Positions 33,999 to 45,832 of a stretch of DNA of 64,000 bases are shown here, piece by piece. Each line of letters begins with the position of its first letter. Within the stretch, counting starts at the first letter, position 1. The position numbers and the translations under genes were made by a program. The notes below the pieces were generated by a model. That model saw only the letters and a program-made list of their open reading frames with translations. It had not been told where the DNA came from and ran no database searches. This DNA comes from Carposina sasakii (lineage: Eukaryota > Arthropoda > Insecta > Lepidoptera > Carposinidae), in the NCBI GenBank assembly GCA_014607495.2, contig CP053167.1, positions 2,542,001-2,606,000 of the forward strand, read 5' to 3'.

Positions 33999-34624
33999 AT
34001 AGCAGCGTCTCGAAGAACCCTGCGATCATCTCTACGACACCTATAATAATAGAGTTACCTACGTAGAAAACAACAATAGATAGGTAATTAATAGATAGTA
34101 TGAAACTATGGATTATTTTACCTGAGACGAACCCCCAAAGGCAACAACTAAACCAATTACAAATAATTGCAATATATTCTTCAACGAAACAAAGTAATTA
34201 CACAAGAGAACACCAGCAAGTATACCAAATTTTGGTGTATTTAGAACTCATAGTGTACACGATTGGAAGCTGCGAGTGTTACCGACTGTTGAAGGTCGTG
34301 CAGTGACCTTTGCAATTTCACTAGTAGATTTAACAATCGCATGGCATTTCATGAGAGACTAAACAAATATTGATATGACCGGTTTGTTCATCACAGCCTA
34401 CAGGTTTTCCAAATGTCCTGTTAAAAGTTGCCTTTTACCCGACTGCGCGATAAGGAGGGTTATGTTTTTTGAATATGTTTGGACGTATATTTCTTTGGCG
34501 CGCTCTAATAGAGCGTAATGGTTTGTTGCATTTTTGAGTCGTCTAGTTGTGATTGTCACTCTGGGTCAAAATTTTTACGCAGACGGGTTTTTTGTTTAAG
34601 GAAATGCTTTATATTAAAAAATAC

Positions 34625-34758
34625 ATACATACATACATACAATTACGCCTTTATCCCTTACGCGGTAGGCAGAGCACCAAGGGCCGATAGAACCACATGG
34701 TGCCACTTCTGACCAAATTTGTGGTTATAGTTGAGGTGTACAAGTTCGGTTAGTTATA
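34625..34758 (-). repeat. Repeat family A, 3' part
   Basis: Reverse-orientation fragment starting with (ACAT)n and passing through AGAACCACATGGTGCCAC. Confidence 0.7.
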
Positions 34759-34814
34759 GGTGATATTAAAAAATGTGAACGAATAATTATTACCTATTTA
34801 AATTAACTTATAAC

Positions 34815-34965
34815 TAGCTATAAAATTATTAATAAAGAAATGGAAAAAATTCCTCACCCGGGTGGGAATCGATTGCGCGTGCCAGCGCTCTCACCACTGA
34901 GCCACCGGGTCAATTACTCGGATGACGAATTTTACCATCTCTTTTCTAAATTACATATTGGCAAC
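34815..34965 (-). mobile_element. SINE family D copy with small deletion in the tRNA-like head
   Basis: Reverse copy; the stretch between the B box and GTGCCAGCGCTC is shortened. Confidence 0.6.
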
Positions 34966-35385
34966 GTTATTTTTCATCCCGATAGCTATTAACTATTAAT
35001 CTACAGTTTAATCAATAATTATTTGCTTCTCTGCACTAAGATTAGTAAGAGGACAGATTTTTATTATAAGAAATAAAACAGCTGACTCTAAGTAATGTAA
35101 ACTGCGAAGTTAACAATAATGTATTTTTAACAACATTTATTTGAGAAGAAAAATAAAGTTTATCTTATTTTATCAATAAAAAATTCAAAGGTTGAATTGT
35201 CGAGTGAAACAATTGCCTCCTCATAATAATATTTTACACTGAAAATAATAGTAAGAGTTATGAAAAGATCGAATTAAAAAAAAACTGTTCCTAAAATTCG
35301 GTCCCTAGTACATACTACTGAACCGCGCATTAAGTTACAATCTCGTTAAGTACATATGCTTAATTGATTTTTGACAGGAAAATAT

Positions 35386-35634
35386 ATACAGTGTTTTTTG
35401 TGGCCACCTTTAGGTGTATTCTACAGAAAGGGTATGAGCTATGTCGTGCGAAATTTGTAGTGTCCCGTGACAATCCTGCTAGCGCGTCTAGAGAAAAACG
35501 CAGTATATTTACTCAACTTTGGACCCTAATATTTTGGAAACCAAAAGGTATGCTTCCATGGGAAAAATGATCCCGTAGTTTTCGGGAACGTTGACGACAT
35601 CAAAAAAGTGAAAAAAGTTGAAAAAATCATCCTC
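35386..35634 (+). mobile_element. MITE family F copy, deleted
   Basis: Both ends are present but internal blocks are missing. The 3' end abuts a family E element. Confidence 0.6.
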
Positions 35635-35639
35635 TATAT

Positions 35640-35889
35640 AGTTAACAGAAAGGGTATGAGCTATGTAAATAGCCCACTATAGAGAATCTTTTTCCAAAAT
35701 TTGAGCCTAGAAATCGGATGTTTATTTTTTAAGATTGTATGAAAATTCCTGAGTTGTGTAGGAATTCTCCATACTATCTGGTAAAATAAACATGTGATTG
35801 TGTGTCTGAAATTTTGTGGGTAGGTTCCTTTTAGTGGGCTATTTACATAGCTTTTCGCTTAACATACCTCTTTTGTTACACCCTGTATA
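35640..35889. mobile_element. MITE family E copy
   Basis: The right end (CCTCTTTTGTTACACCCTG) is intact; the left end is lost where it meets the family F copy. Confidence 0.6.
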
Positions 35890-36029
35890 TCTGATAGGTA
35901 CCTCCATACTTAACAATCTATCATTTCTATTAGTTCTACCTACTTGCCTACTAGGCCTCCTGGATTTTCAATGCTTTTTTGGCATTTCTCTCATCACCTC
36001 TGTTGATCCTGGCTTACAGGATTAGAGTA

Positions 36030-36390
36030 GTGAAGTCTGAAACGGTTCGCCAAAAGTCGATTGTCCCATGAACAGGGGGGCAATTCTTGAAAATTTTTGA
36101 GCAAATATCTGTCTCGTGCTGAAATGTGTCTAATTACGTCACCATAGAGTAATAATTGCTTTGTTTTGAGCGTCTACATCGGTTCCGTTTCGGCTTCGTT
36201 CCAACTCGAGACGTTTTCAAGAATTGCCCCCCAGATTCTGTTGGTCAAACGTTCACTGACGTACCGTTCTGATTGGCGAATAGTTCATGGGTCAAATGTC
36301 TTTTGGGCAAAAAGTTCAAGGTTCAATCATTCTGTTGGCCAAACGTTCATGGGACAATCGACTGTTGGCGAACCGTTTCAGACTTACAGT
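36030..36390. mobile_element. Foldback element with a second MITE inserted
   Basis: The outer arms GAAACGGTTCGCCAAAAGTC / TTGGCGAACCGTTTC and GATTGTCCCATGAAC / GTTCATGGGACAATC enclose a 160-bp inner element (36,074-36,233) with its own perfect ends GGGGGGCAATTCTTGAAAA. The outer element also has internal repeats of the type TTCTGTTGG(C/T)CAAACGTTC. Confidence 0.7.
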
Positions 36391-36554
36391 AGTGGGATTG
36401 GTGGTCAATTCAATACCAAGTTTAAGTTGGCAGCTTGTCAAAGTTATTAAAATCTGTCCCCCTCTATGCTAATCGTGCCTCATGACCGTGCAGTTCTCGA
36501 TACCCCACTCCGGGAACACACCCGCGTCTATATGTTATGTATGTATGTACTTAT

Positions 36555-36725
36555 ATACAGGGTGTTTGTGACAGCCAGGCAAATATTGATACCATGACTT
36601 CAGACCTTGATTTTAAGGCGGAAAATTCCAAAATTTTACGACATTTTTTTTCATAGTTTCAGGAAAAAATTGTTTAGTTCGTTTAATTGGACCTTAGATA
36701 ATGACTTAAAAATTAAATTTAAACC
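36555..36725 (+). repeat. Repeat family N copy
   Basis: Starts CAGGGTGTTTGTGACAGCC and runs through ACCATGACTTCAGACC and TTGTTTAGTTCGTTTAATTG. Confidence 0.6.
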
Positions 36726-38275
36726 AAAAGATAACTATAAAAAAAAGTTGCCTTAAAAAATGTTCAAAATGATATTACCAGTATCCACGTTTAAACGTCA
36801 TTTTGTATTCTACCGAGGGATACACCCCAAAATAATTGTATAAGGGAGGATTGCGATTTTGACTGCACGAAACGATGACGGGCATTAAAAACAAGATTTA
36901 CTTACATAGTATTGTCTCGTTAATTTCACAACATATTGCGACATAGTTAACTGTATTTAAACAACATACATGTTATGTTTAATTGTTGAGTCTGCTGTTA
37001 ATTAGGTACTTAAGATTAGCATGTTTATAACAAGCGCATAGTGAAGAAAAAAGATTTGAAATAATTATTGAGTACGACGATATACTCGTATTTTTGTAAA
37101 TCGGTAACTTTCCTCTTTGGATAAAACAGACGCGTGAATCTAGGTTTAATTTTAATCGCAACGGAACACACATCGTAGGGTTGTTCATACTTAACAGTAC
37201 ATATGTGAAGCCGCGGGTATCTTCTATCAGAATAATACATAGCTATGGGGTTTGTGCCATGATGAAAAAATGTATAATAAGTGACACCTTTCGAATCCAG
37301 CATGTATTAATGCCTAATGGAAAGTCTCTGGCTAATGGGATTACTTTAAAATATACATCAAAAATAAAACTACTTATGAATTAATACATAGCAGTTTAAA
37401 TGCTAAATATCAAAAATTACTTTACATCAAAAATAAAACTACTGTTATTTATACGAGGTCAAGATGTATGTTTTAGATTTATCACGTTCCGAGACAAACA
37501 CTACATTTTTTCTTTAAATAAATTAGATTATCAACAATGTAGATATAATAATTATTCGCTACGCTTCAGCCTCTTGTAAATAGGTACCTACCTAAAGTAG
37601 AAAATATTAATGATAAGTACGTGACAATTATCATGAACAGTATTAGGTTTAAGATTAAAAATTATTAATTAATTGTTCTGTGGTACAACTAAATGAAAGA
37701 AATAATTTCGAAAAGGTTGGTCGAGGCATCTCATGACCAGAGGGTTGGCTCATTTTTTGGACAGCGAGTAAGCCTAGCTATCCAGCGGGGCAACGCTGCC
37801 AGCCTTTTGGGCACATTGCCAGCGGTGGAGGACTTGCAAGGAGTCTTCTATTTGTAAATTTTATTTTATTTTGTAGCTCTAGTTTTTTTTTACGTAGGTT
37901 TAGTTATTATTGCAAATAATTATAGATAAATAAATGTTAAAATGAAAGAAGTCGGTTAAAAATAACATTAACTTATTTAGGATAATTACGCACGTAAAAC
38001 ACTATTTTATTTCATTTATTTTAAGCCAAGCTAAACTAAAATATCACGGATTTATTTTACAGCATGGAGATATGTAGGTACTGACTTTATCTCGAGTACT
38101 TGCATGAATTAAACTAAGTAACACAATTTATTATTTTTATATAGGTACAATAGAATAGGTTCGATAAACATTAATAAATTGTTACTACATAGAAAAAACA
38201 TCAACGCGCAGCCAGAGGCAGTACATTCCTTCCTTAATTAAATTAATATAAAAAAATATGCAGTAGCAGCGGCAG

Positions 38276-38542
38276 GTGGCCGCGTGGTGCCAGGCAGAGT
38301 AGAATTCGTACCACCCCATGTCTGCCCGTGGGTATCGTACGAGGCGATTAAGGGTTTCCGGGAGGTGGGCAGCAGCGCCTCCCGTGTAGACAACATAGTC
38401 CAAAATACAAACTGCGGTCACCAACCCGTCTGCCCAGCGTGGTGACTATGGGCAAATACCCCTCACGGCAGTCTTGTGGCGTGCCCTGGGGAAGGCCTAC
38501 GTCCAGCAGTGGACTGCACTAGGCTGTTGATGATGATGATGA
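38276..38542 (+). repeat. Repeat family B, near full length
   Basis: Full block order from GGCCGCGTGGTGCC to a (GAT)n tail. Confidence 0.7.
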
Positions 38543-39762
38543 AAAAAAAATATTTGTATATCCATTAATTACTACTTGATTAATCTTAGTTTTGCTTATC
38601 CTATCTTTTATACGATTCGTCGCAACTGTATATAAGTATGAAAAATTTCAAGAAGATTGAAGTAAAGCGTGAAGAGGTAACAAAGTACAAACAAACTTAC
38701 TTTCACATTTTTAGTAGTCCGTGTCTGTCTACCCCTGCGGGTAAGAGGCGTCATTTTATGTATGTAGACATGTATTACTAGTAGGTTAGTAAGTAGGAAG
38801 CATATTTTATTGTATAAATATTTTCACTTAATAAAATCATTTGTTATGTTATTTGTGGCCTGTGGTTTTCTTACTTACGAAGTCGTCGCGTAAATTACTT
38901 TTACCGTATCTGTGTCGTTAGGAAATTGAAAAATATTGTAGTCGTGTTGACGAACGCAATACCTAATAGATACCTACCTCATTTGTAGGGAAAGCCGTGT
39001 GGTGGAACTAGCGGGACCGAATGTTATCTAAACATACCTACTACATAGGTAATAATAGATATATATGTATCTACGATTATATCACATAGGGGTAGATAGA
39101 GATTGCTTATAATATTCCCCATAAAATTCAATACATTTTTTTTTAAATGCTATGTACGGTCTGAAGAACAATTCGATTCTTTAATTTATGACAAGTTTAG
39201 TGAGAATAGTTATTTCTACCAAACTAAGCGCGTAAATAACGAATTCAAGTCAAAAAACACAATTCGGTTGAAATTTTTTTAAATAGAAAATATGCTGTAT
39301 AATTATCTAAATGTTGTATTATTATTTAGTTGAAGTAAACATATTTTTAAGCTTTTCGGTATTCACCGGACTACGCGCCTTTAGTTATCTGTGGTATATT
39401 AAGGTATAACTAAAAATGCAGTTTGAAATTGAATCCACGACCGAGCCTTGAACTACAAGGATCCAGATACTTGAAGCTGTAACCGGTTTAGCTCTTGTTC
39501 TGCTCCTAATTACTCGTACAGACCTACAAGTCCGCATTTATAATCTGTGCCACTACATAATGAGCCGTTCCAGCAATTCTGAGATTCTAGGCTTTGTTCA
39601 AAATGCTAGATTTTGTGTATTAGTGATATAACTGTTAGCACGAGTAACTTAATTAAATTTAGTAAGTAAATTTTATTTCATTTTTTACCACCTAATGAAA
39701 AAAAATATTGTACCTAATCCAGGGGAAACAAAATAGCAGAAGTAGTTACATACATACATATA

Positions 39763-40135
39763 CAGGATGTTTTTTCGTTGTCACCCTTAACGAACGGTGC
39801 GTACTCTATACATCAAATATAGTAAGTTGATGCCAAAAAAAATGCTGGGAAACGATGAATTTTTTTTTATAAAAAAATTTAGTTACTTGATCGGGCGAAA
39901 TTTATAGTGTCCAGTGTTTATGATAGTTTTTTTCATAGACAGATAATTATTATTTCTCGTGAATAATCATGCTACGCGCGTCTATGTGCATTTATACAGA
40001 AAAACGCAGTCTATTTACTCAACTTTGGACCCCAATATCTTGAAAACCAGACGCTTCCCAGGTATGCTTCCATGGAGAAAAATGATCGTGATGATAAGGA
40101 GATTCCGTAGTTTTCGGGAACGTTGACGACCAAAA
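39763..40135 (+). mobile_element. MITE family F copy
   Basis: Nearly full length; the 3' end is cut off and joined directly to a family G element at 40,138. Confidence 0.65.
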
Positions 40136-40137
40136 TT

Positions 40138-40352
40138 TGTTCCCGAAATGGAGTAAGCAAAATTGCATGATCATAACATAAAGGAGATCGCACGGCTGTG
40201 TTTAGCATAACAGGGACCCATGTAAATGTTCAGTGACAAGTTGCTAGCTAATCGCCTGAAATAATGATAGAGTTCCTTAGTCGACTCTTACGACATGCAC
40301 GGAATGAGATGCAGCTGATGTATTCTAGTGAAGCCCCGCATCAGCACAGGAT
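40138..40352 (-). repeat. Repeat family G copy
   Basis: Reverse copy, joined to the broken 3' end of a family F MITE. Other partial copies: 10,505-10,625, 17,585-17,715, 32,340-32,490, 33,245-33,345. Confidence 0.65.
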
Positions 40353-40395
40353 GACAGGATCTATGTATATAGGTAGGTAATAAACCAATCTACAG

Positions 40396-40712
40396 CACCG
40401 GTATGATGAATTTGGTGAGAGTGATATGTCTCACTCTTAAACGTCAAATCCACAGAGCTAAGTAATAAAATAACTAGACACAGCAAGTGTATCTACTTGG
40501 TGTGTAAAAAGGGATTGCAAACCACCTCTATCAGCCCTAATTCTTTTAGTCCAGGCTCGAGAACGAGTGTCTATTCTAATTCGTAAGTCTTTTTTACATG
40601 TAAAGTACTTACATCCACTTAGTTTATCTAGTTATTAATAGCTCTGTGAATTTGACGTTTAAAAGTGAGACATCTCGCTCTCACCAAATTCATTATACTG
40701 GTGCTGGTATAG
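40396..40712. mobile_element. Long-arm foldback family M, copy 2
   Basis: Same arms as the 18,748 copy but with the centre in the opposite orientation (TAGTCCAGGCTCGAGAACG). Outer ends are CAGCACCGGTATGATG and CATTATACTGGTGCTG. Confidence 0.7.
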
Positions 40713-41689
40713 GTAGGTAGTAAAGGGACTTGATTATTCGTTAATTCTGAGATGTTTATTTTTAAGAGACTTGGAGACAGGACCATCATGCTGCTAGTTT
40801 AGTCGACATGTGGTGGGTATCAGTCAGTAACTGGATTCCAACCTGCGATCATTTTATCAGTTTTATCCATAAACTAACTTATTTAAAAATTAGCACTTAG
40901 ACTAAAAACACAAAAATCTCTTACAGTTCTTAGAAGAAGCATGTTTTTTAATAAATTCAATATCTTTTAATTATGCAGCTACCTATGACATGTCTTTATT
41001 ATTATTATTATCTATACCAGAAAAAAAAACATATTTTACTATAATAAACCGCATAATAAATAACTATGCATTATTGTTTGTTATTTATGTAATAAAATAT
41101 AATAATAAAATTTTTATTGATCTAGAATTATTGAGATTCTTAAGTGGAACAAGAATAAATGAAATAAAAAGATTTACCTAAGTTCTTAGTACATGATAAA
41201 AAGTTATTAAAAAATCGAGCAAGTGGCGATAATGCTACCTAATATAAGTAATCACAGAGTATTAAAAGTAATTTTAAATAAAAAAGTTAAAATACCACAC
41301 ATTTCAGCTTAAGAGAACGGATATATATATATTTATCGGATTAAATCTTTAAACCCATGGAGTGTTGACGTGAGGCAGGCCGCCAGACAAAAATTTGCAA
41401 ATTGTAAAAACTTGAAAGAAACCAAGCACTGGTATAATAAAGGCAAGTAGCTAGATAATAATGCTTGCTCTTAGGTACTTACCTACTTAGGTAACCTAAG
41501 TGATTGTTTCGGCACTAACGACTTTCTCATTAATTATTTTTTGTAGGTTAACCAGCAGTTTGATAAGAGCACATTTGCAATTTCGTTCATCTACACTGGA
41601 TTAGAATGATTGGACATAAATAGTATTTGTATGTAAATTTAAAATTTACTTAAAGAAATAATTTATTTAATAAAAAAACATTTATCTAT

Positions 41690-41905
41690 CTATACATATA
41701 ATAAAATTGTAACGGATCGATGTTTGTGCACACTAATCTCAAAAACGGCTGGACCGATTTAGATGCAGTTTTCAGGAATATATTTTGACAGGTCCCACTT
41801 AACATATAGGCTACTTTTTATCCCAGGAAAATGTTTTTATCCTTAATTTCGACATTTTGTTTTTTCTGCAGTCCACGCGGACGAAGTCGCGGGCGTCCAC
41901 TAGTT
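41690..41905 (+). repeat. Common lepidopteran repeat ending in CGCGGACGAAGTCGCGGGCG
   Basis: Shares TTTATCCCAGGAAAATGTTT and the CCACGCGGACGAAGTCGCGG end with 56,195-56,390. Probably a non-autonomous element; class unknown to me. Confidence 0.6.
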
Positions 41906-42186
41906 TAAAGAATAAAACCGGACTGCGTAAAATTTTGGATATATACATACATACACTCGAAAAACATAACCGTAATTCTGGCGCAGTCGGGCAAAAGTTA
42001 AGACTACAAACAAACCTTAACTTTAAAATCTTCAAATATGATTCCTATTCAATATGCTGGAAGAAATCTCTTTTAAGATAAGTCTGCCTTTGTCATCTAT
42101 GTAATTGTGTTTTATCTTTCGAAAACATTTCCAAATTTTTCAATGGAAACCATCCCCCTGGTTACAACTATTATCAATAAAAGTAC

Positions 42187-42270
42187 ATATCGAGGGGTGA
42201 AAGGCTATGTGGGATAAGCGCCATTTATATATATGGCGCTTGTCCCAAATAGCCTTTCACTCCTCGATAT
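42187..42270. repeat. 84-nt near-perfect hairpin
   Basis: Arms 42,187-42,224 and 42,233-42,270 match at 35 of 38 positions around an 8-nt AT loop. The size and shape resemble a microRNA precursor, but a tiny MITE is equally likely. Confidence 0.65.
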
Positions 42271-42526
42271 ATTTAATTAAGCCTTTGCTTTTTTTTATTA
42301 TCACTCACTATTAGTCAGTACTTTCGAACATTTGTAGACAATTATTATGCAATTTATACCTAAAAATTTTCAGCCGGGTGCCAAACGTGTATAAAAAAAT
42401 ACATTGGACTTACTAAATGGGCAGTTGATCAACAAATATAATAATTAAACATCCATATCTTTAGGAGGGTAAGATTTTTTAAATCTCGTAAATAACTAAT
42501 ACAAAAAAAAAACAAAAAACACTCAC

Positions 42527-42690
42527 ACTACAGTCCTGCTATGATACGATCCTTCTTGGTACACACACTTCACTTCTCACACGTGCGTTAAAAAAAGTAA
42601 AAAACAAAAGAATATTTCGTTACGTAAATTCGCGCGTACTATACGCGCGGCAAACGCACGACCGCTTAAGTCAATACTTTAGCAATTACT
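42527..42690 (-). promoter_or_regulatory. Candidate non-coding first exon and promoter of the ABCA gene
   Basis: On the minus strand an arthropod-type initiator (GATCAGTAA, about 42,693-42,685) is followed by roughly 160 nt without ATG, rich in CG dinucleotides (GCGCGCG stretches). It ends in a strong donor, TGTAGT|GTGAGT at 42,527. This fits an untranslated first exon spliced to the acceptor at 13,980, giving an intron of about 28.5 kb. The link is inference; another minus-strand transcript could use it. Confidence 0.4.
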
Positions 42691-43783
42691 GATCTTTCGC
42701 TGGCTCTGGTGTTGTATTACGCGATCCACAAGTGGTTCAGAACGCTGCGTATGCGCAAGCTTATTAATATTATTTCACAGGTAAACAAATATAGGATTGC
42801 AAGTGTATATTTAGAATCGTGATGAAAAACTTGTTTACTTGAGTAGACTACTGGTATTAAATGTAGGTATGTACCTACTCGTAAGGATCAAAAGCCGAGA
42901 ACGGACCTACCTACCTACAACTACCTACCTACCTACATGATAGTTTCAGTGATTAATAGAGCAGAGAGGCTTTGGCGCTAACAGCTTTTAAATCCTTAGA
43001 ACTACCTCGCTGTGAACCGCGACTATGTCCATGTAGACTACACAATGTAGCCTATGTCCTTCTCTGTGCTCCCATCTATATTTCATGAATATTGGTTAAG
43101 TAAATAAAGCGTGAAGGGGTAACAAACAAATAAAACTTACTTAGGCATTATTCAGATCGCATATTAATTGGATAACTTGGACACAGTTCCCATTGGATTA
43201 TTTACCAGTTACTGGACAGTTTTCATTGTAACTGATAAGCGACGGTAGGCTCACTCTTTAACACGTAGGACTCAATAAGCCAACTGGTGGAACGTGGGTG
43301 TGAAATTTTAGAACTGGGTTAATATGGAATCAATATTCCTATAATATAAATATGTATATCAAAATCGAAACCCCTGCTCGTATCTCTGTACCAACTCCTC
43401 AAAGAGATTATGTAGGAACAAAATACTATCAGATAGGTACGTCTAGATAAAATTCTTTATTGTTTCGGTAAATTTATAAATGGTACTGTAAATTTTACAT
43501 ACAAATACGAGCTTAATGCATTGAGTGTAATTCTCTACCAGCTAACCTGGTTACTTAAGAAAATAATAAAAAAAGATTGCCTATTAATATACGTATGTGT
43601 AGACGGAGAGGCAACGTTAAAAAGGCATAATACATAAACTACTGCATGTAACCCAAGGCCGCGAAACTGACTTAGCCATTCACTTAAAAACTGTATGTTC
43701 TTATCCCATGGAAATCTGTCGTCTGACATTAAAATACAAGTTATTTTGGATACTTTATGCTATGCAACTGTGTATATGATATA

Positions 43784-44375
43784 CAACTCGCCTGCCCAGC
43801 GTGGTGACTGGGCGAAAACCCCCAGGCAATAATCTTGTGTCGTGCCTTGGGGGACAGGGCCGGCCCGCCCATACGGCGAACGGAGCAGTCGCTCCAGGCG
43901 CCAAATCCTAGAGGGCGCCTAAATGGTAATGTTATACAGTAATACCCCGCTTTACGTTACGGAAAAAATCGCGTTAACTGAAATTCGCGTATATCGAGGT
44001 TTATGATTAAACATAGTCAAAATTTAATCTTTGCCATAGAACAAAGTGGTAGTACGGGGAATCCCCAGTTCTTCAATCAGAATGTTCAGAGGACGCGAGG
44101 ATTCCCGCGACCAAAGGGGAGTTAATGACTAAATTATATTTATACACATTCTTTCGCATTATGCGAAGCATTTAAACGTGAATTTTAAAATTCTCGTTAT
44201 AGTGAAACCGCGCATAACGGGGTCGCGTAAAGTGGGGTATTACTGTATATTATTAGGAGCAAACAGGAGAGGCGCCATAATTGCATCTCGCTCCATTCTA
44301 AAATTTAATTCGGACCAGCGCTGTTGGGGGAGACCTACGTCCAGCAGTGGACTGCAATAGGCTGATGTGTGATGC
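43784..44375. mobile_element. Three-level nest: repeat B split by hAT-like element, itself split by a pogo-like MITE
   Basis: Repeat B sequence stops at 43,854 and resumes at 44,332. Between the two 8-bp direct repeats TTGGGGGA (43,847-43,854 and 44,324-44,331) sits an element of family J (43,855-44,323) with ends CAGGGCCGGCCCG and CGGACCAGCGCTG, typical of hAT. Inside it, a 309-bp element (43,937-44,245) with ends CAGTAATACCCCGCTTTACG and CGTAAAGTGGGGTATTACTG is flanked by TA, typical of Tc1/pogo MITEs. Confidence 0.8.
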
Positions 44376-44913
44376 TATACCGAAAGAATTTCCTACATCT
44401 TTTTGAGTTCCTTTTACAGATTTAAAAAAATAAAATCCCAATTGCGCATGAAAACAGTTATATATAATAACGCCTATATCACCCAGATCACAGTACAATA
44501 GACTATATTGAAGACATAGATAGCCACGCACTCGCCTCTCGATCTATTCCGGTTCACATACCGTTACAACACCGGGGTCTACTAAAGAGCTCGGTCGCAT
44601 TATGTAATGTTTTTTGCAACAGCTTGACGCCGCCATATTGCCTCAGATTATGTTTAATCAATCACAACAGCATTTGCAGCATCATATTTAATGTTTCGTT
44701 AAAGTTAAGTGATATGTTTGGGTGAGTGGAATTTCAGTAAATACTGAAAAGAAAAGGTTTTCAATTCCAGTTTAATATTACACGCTTCCACTATTCCGTA
44801 CATAAACAGAACCATATTAGACTCATACTAAAAGTTCGTATACTCGTAGACAATTTGGGACGGAACCCTTGGTGCGCGAGTCCAAATCGCAGTTGGCCGG
44901 TTTTTGATAATAT

Positions 44914-45059
44914 GGTCGATTCCGGCAGTCACACTTAAACCTAAACGTAAAATTAGTCCTACCTGTCCTTTTCTCTCTCAGCCATTTATGTTAAGGACAG
45001 AGAGAGATAGACCTGACTAAGATTAGATTGAGGTTTAAGTGTGACTGCTGGAATCGACC
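44914..45059. mobile_element. Small MITE with 29-nt inverted ends
   Basis: GGTCGATTCC...CACTTAAACCT at 44,914-44,942 is mirrored at 45,031-45,059 with one mismatch. The centre contains CTCTCTC/GAGAGAG. Confidence 0.65.
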
Positions 45060-45711
45060 CTAATGTTTTATTAAAGTTAAGTGACGTCTCTAAGTACGGC
45101 AACTTAGCCATTTTGCATAGATTTAGATAGGTTTTTAATAAACGAATGTGGAGAAAATAGAACAGCCGCATTAAGTTATTTACATAGGTATTTAATAATA
45201 TAAATATCAATATAGGTAGAGTATAGGTATTGTAATATCTTCTTACACCATTAAATAACATTCACAGGAATGGAATAATCATCAGATCATTATTTTAACC
45301 TAATGATAAATCCGAACAAACTCGCAGTAGTACAAGTAAGTAAACTAAAAACAACTAAATAATGTATGCCAAAATATGTCCCTTTAAACTGTACAAAACG
45401 CCTAGCGGTTTAGTAATACCACGTGTTATTCAATATGTCTGCGACACATACACATTACTAGTGGACGCCCCGGCCAATCCAAACCGCGTGGACTACAGTA
45501 ATGAGGTACTTAATTATTTCCGCAGGATCACAAAAGAAACAGCGGGACTTAGCTGTATCCCAAATTTTATTTAAATTGGCATATGTAATATTGGGAAGGA
45601 TAGTCGCATCCGCTATCCCCTTGGGATCGGGCAGAAGTGTGCGAATTGCACATCCTCACTAATTTAAGTCCACCGGCATATATCTGTCAAATAAAACATT
45701 GTTTAATAAAT

Positions 45712-45832
45712 ACATACACACATACATATAATCACGCCTTTACCCCTTACGGGGTAGGCAGAGCACCAAGGGCCGATAGAACCATATGGTGCCACTTCTG
45801 ACCAATTTTGAGGGTATAGTTGAGATGTACAT
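45712..45832 (-). repeat. Repeat family A, 3' part
   Basis: Reverse-orientation fragment between the ABCA candidate promoter and the TRAF gene. Confidence 0.7.

Larger units (their letters stand above)
13980..42526 (-). other. Probable intron 1 of the ABCA gene, gene-free
   Basis: I see no host coding exon on either strand in this stretch. Recognisable content is listed separately: SINEs, retroelement tails, MITEs, foldbacks and one LINE 3' end. Sub-stretches in which I recognise nothing are roughly 15,090-16,230, 16,900-17,570, 20,310-21,260, 22,900-23,920, 27,010-27,540, 34,010-34,620, 36,780-38,270, 38,600-39,760 and 40,720-41,690. They are AT-rich with scattered microsatellites. Confidence 0.5.

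Noticed and set aside
45362..45574. 70-codon open frame beginning MYAKICPFKLYKTPSG
   Set aside because: No domain or splice context recognised, next to a repeat and in the divergent gene interval. It may be a remnant of a mobile element.
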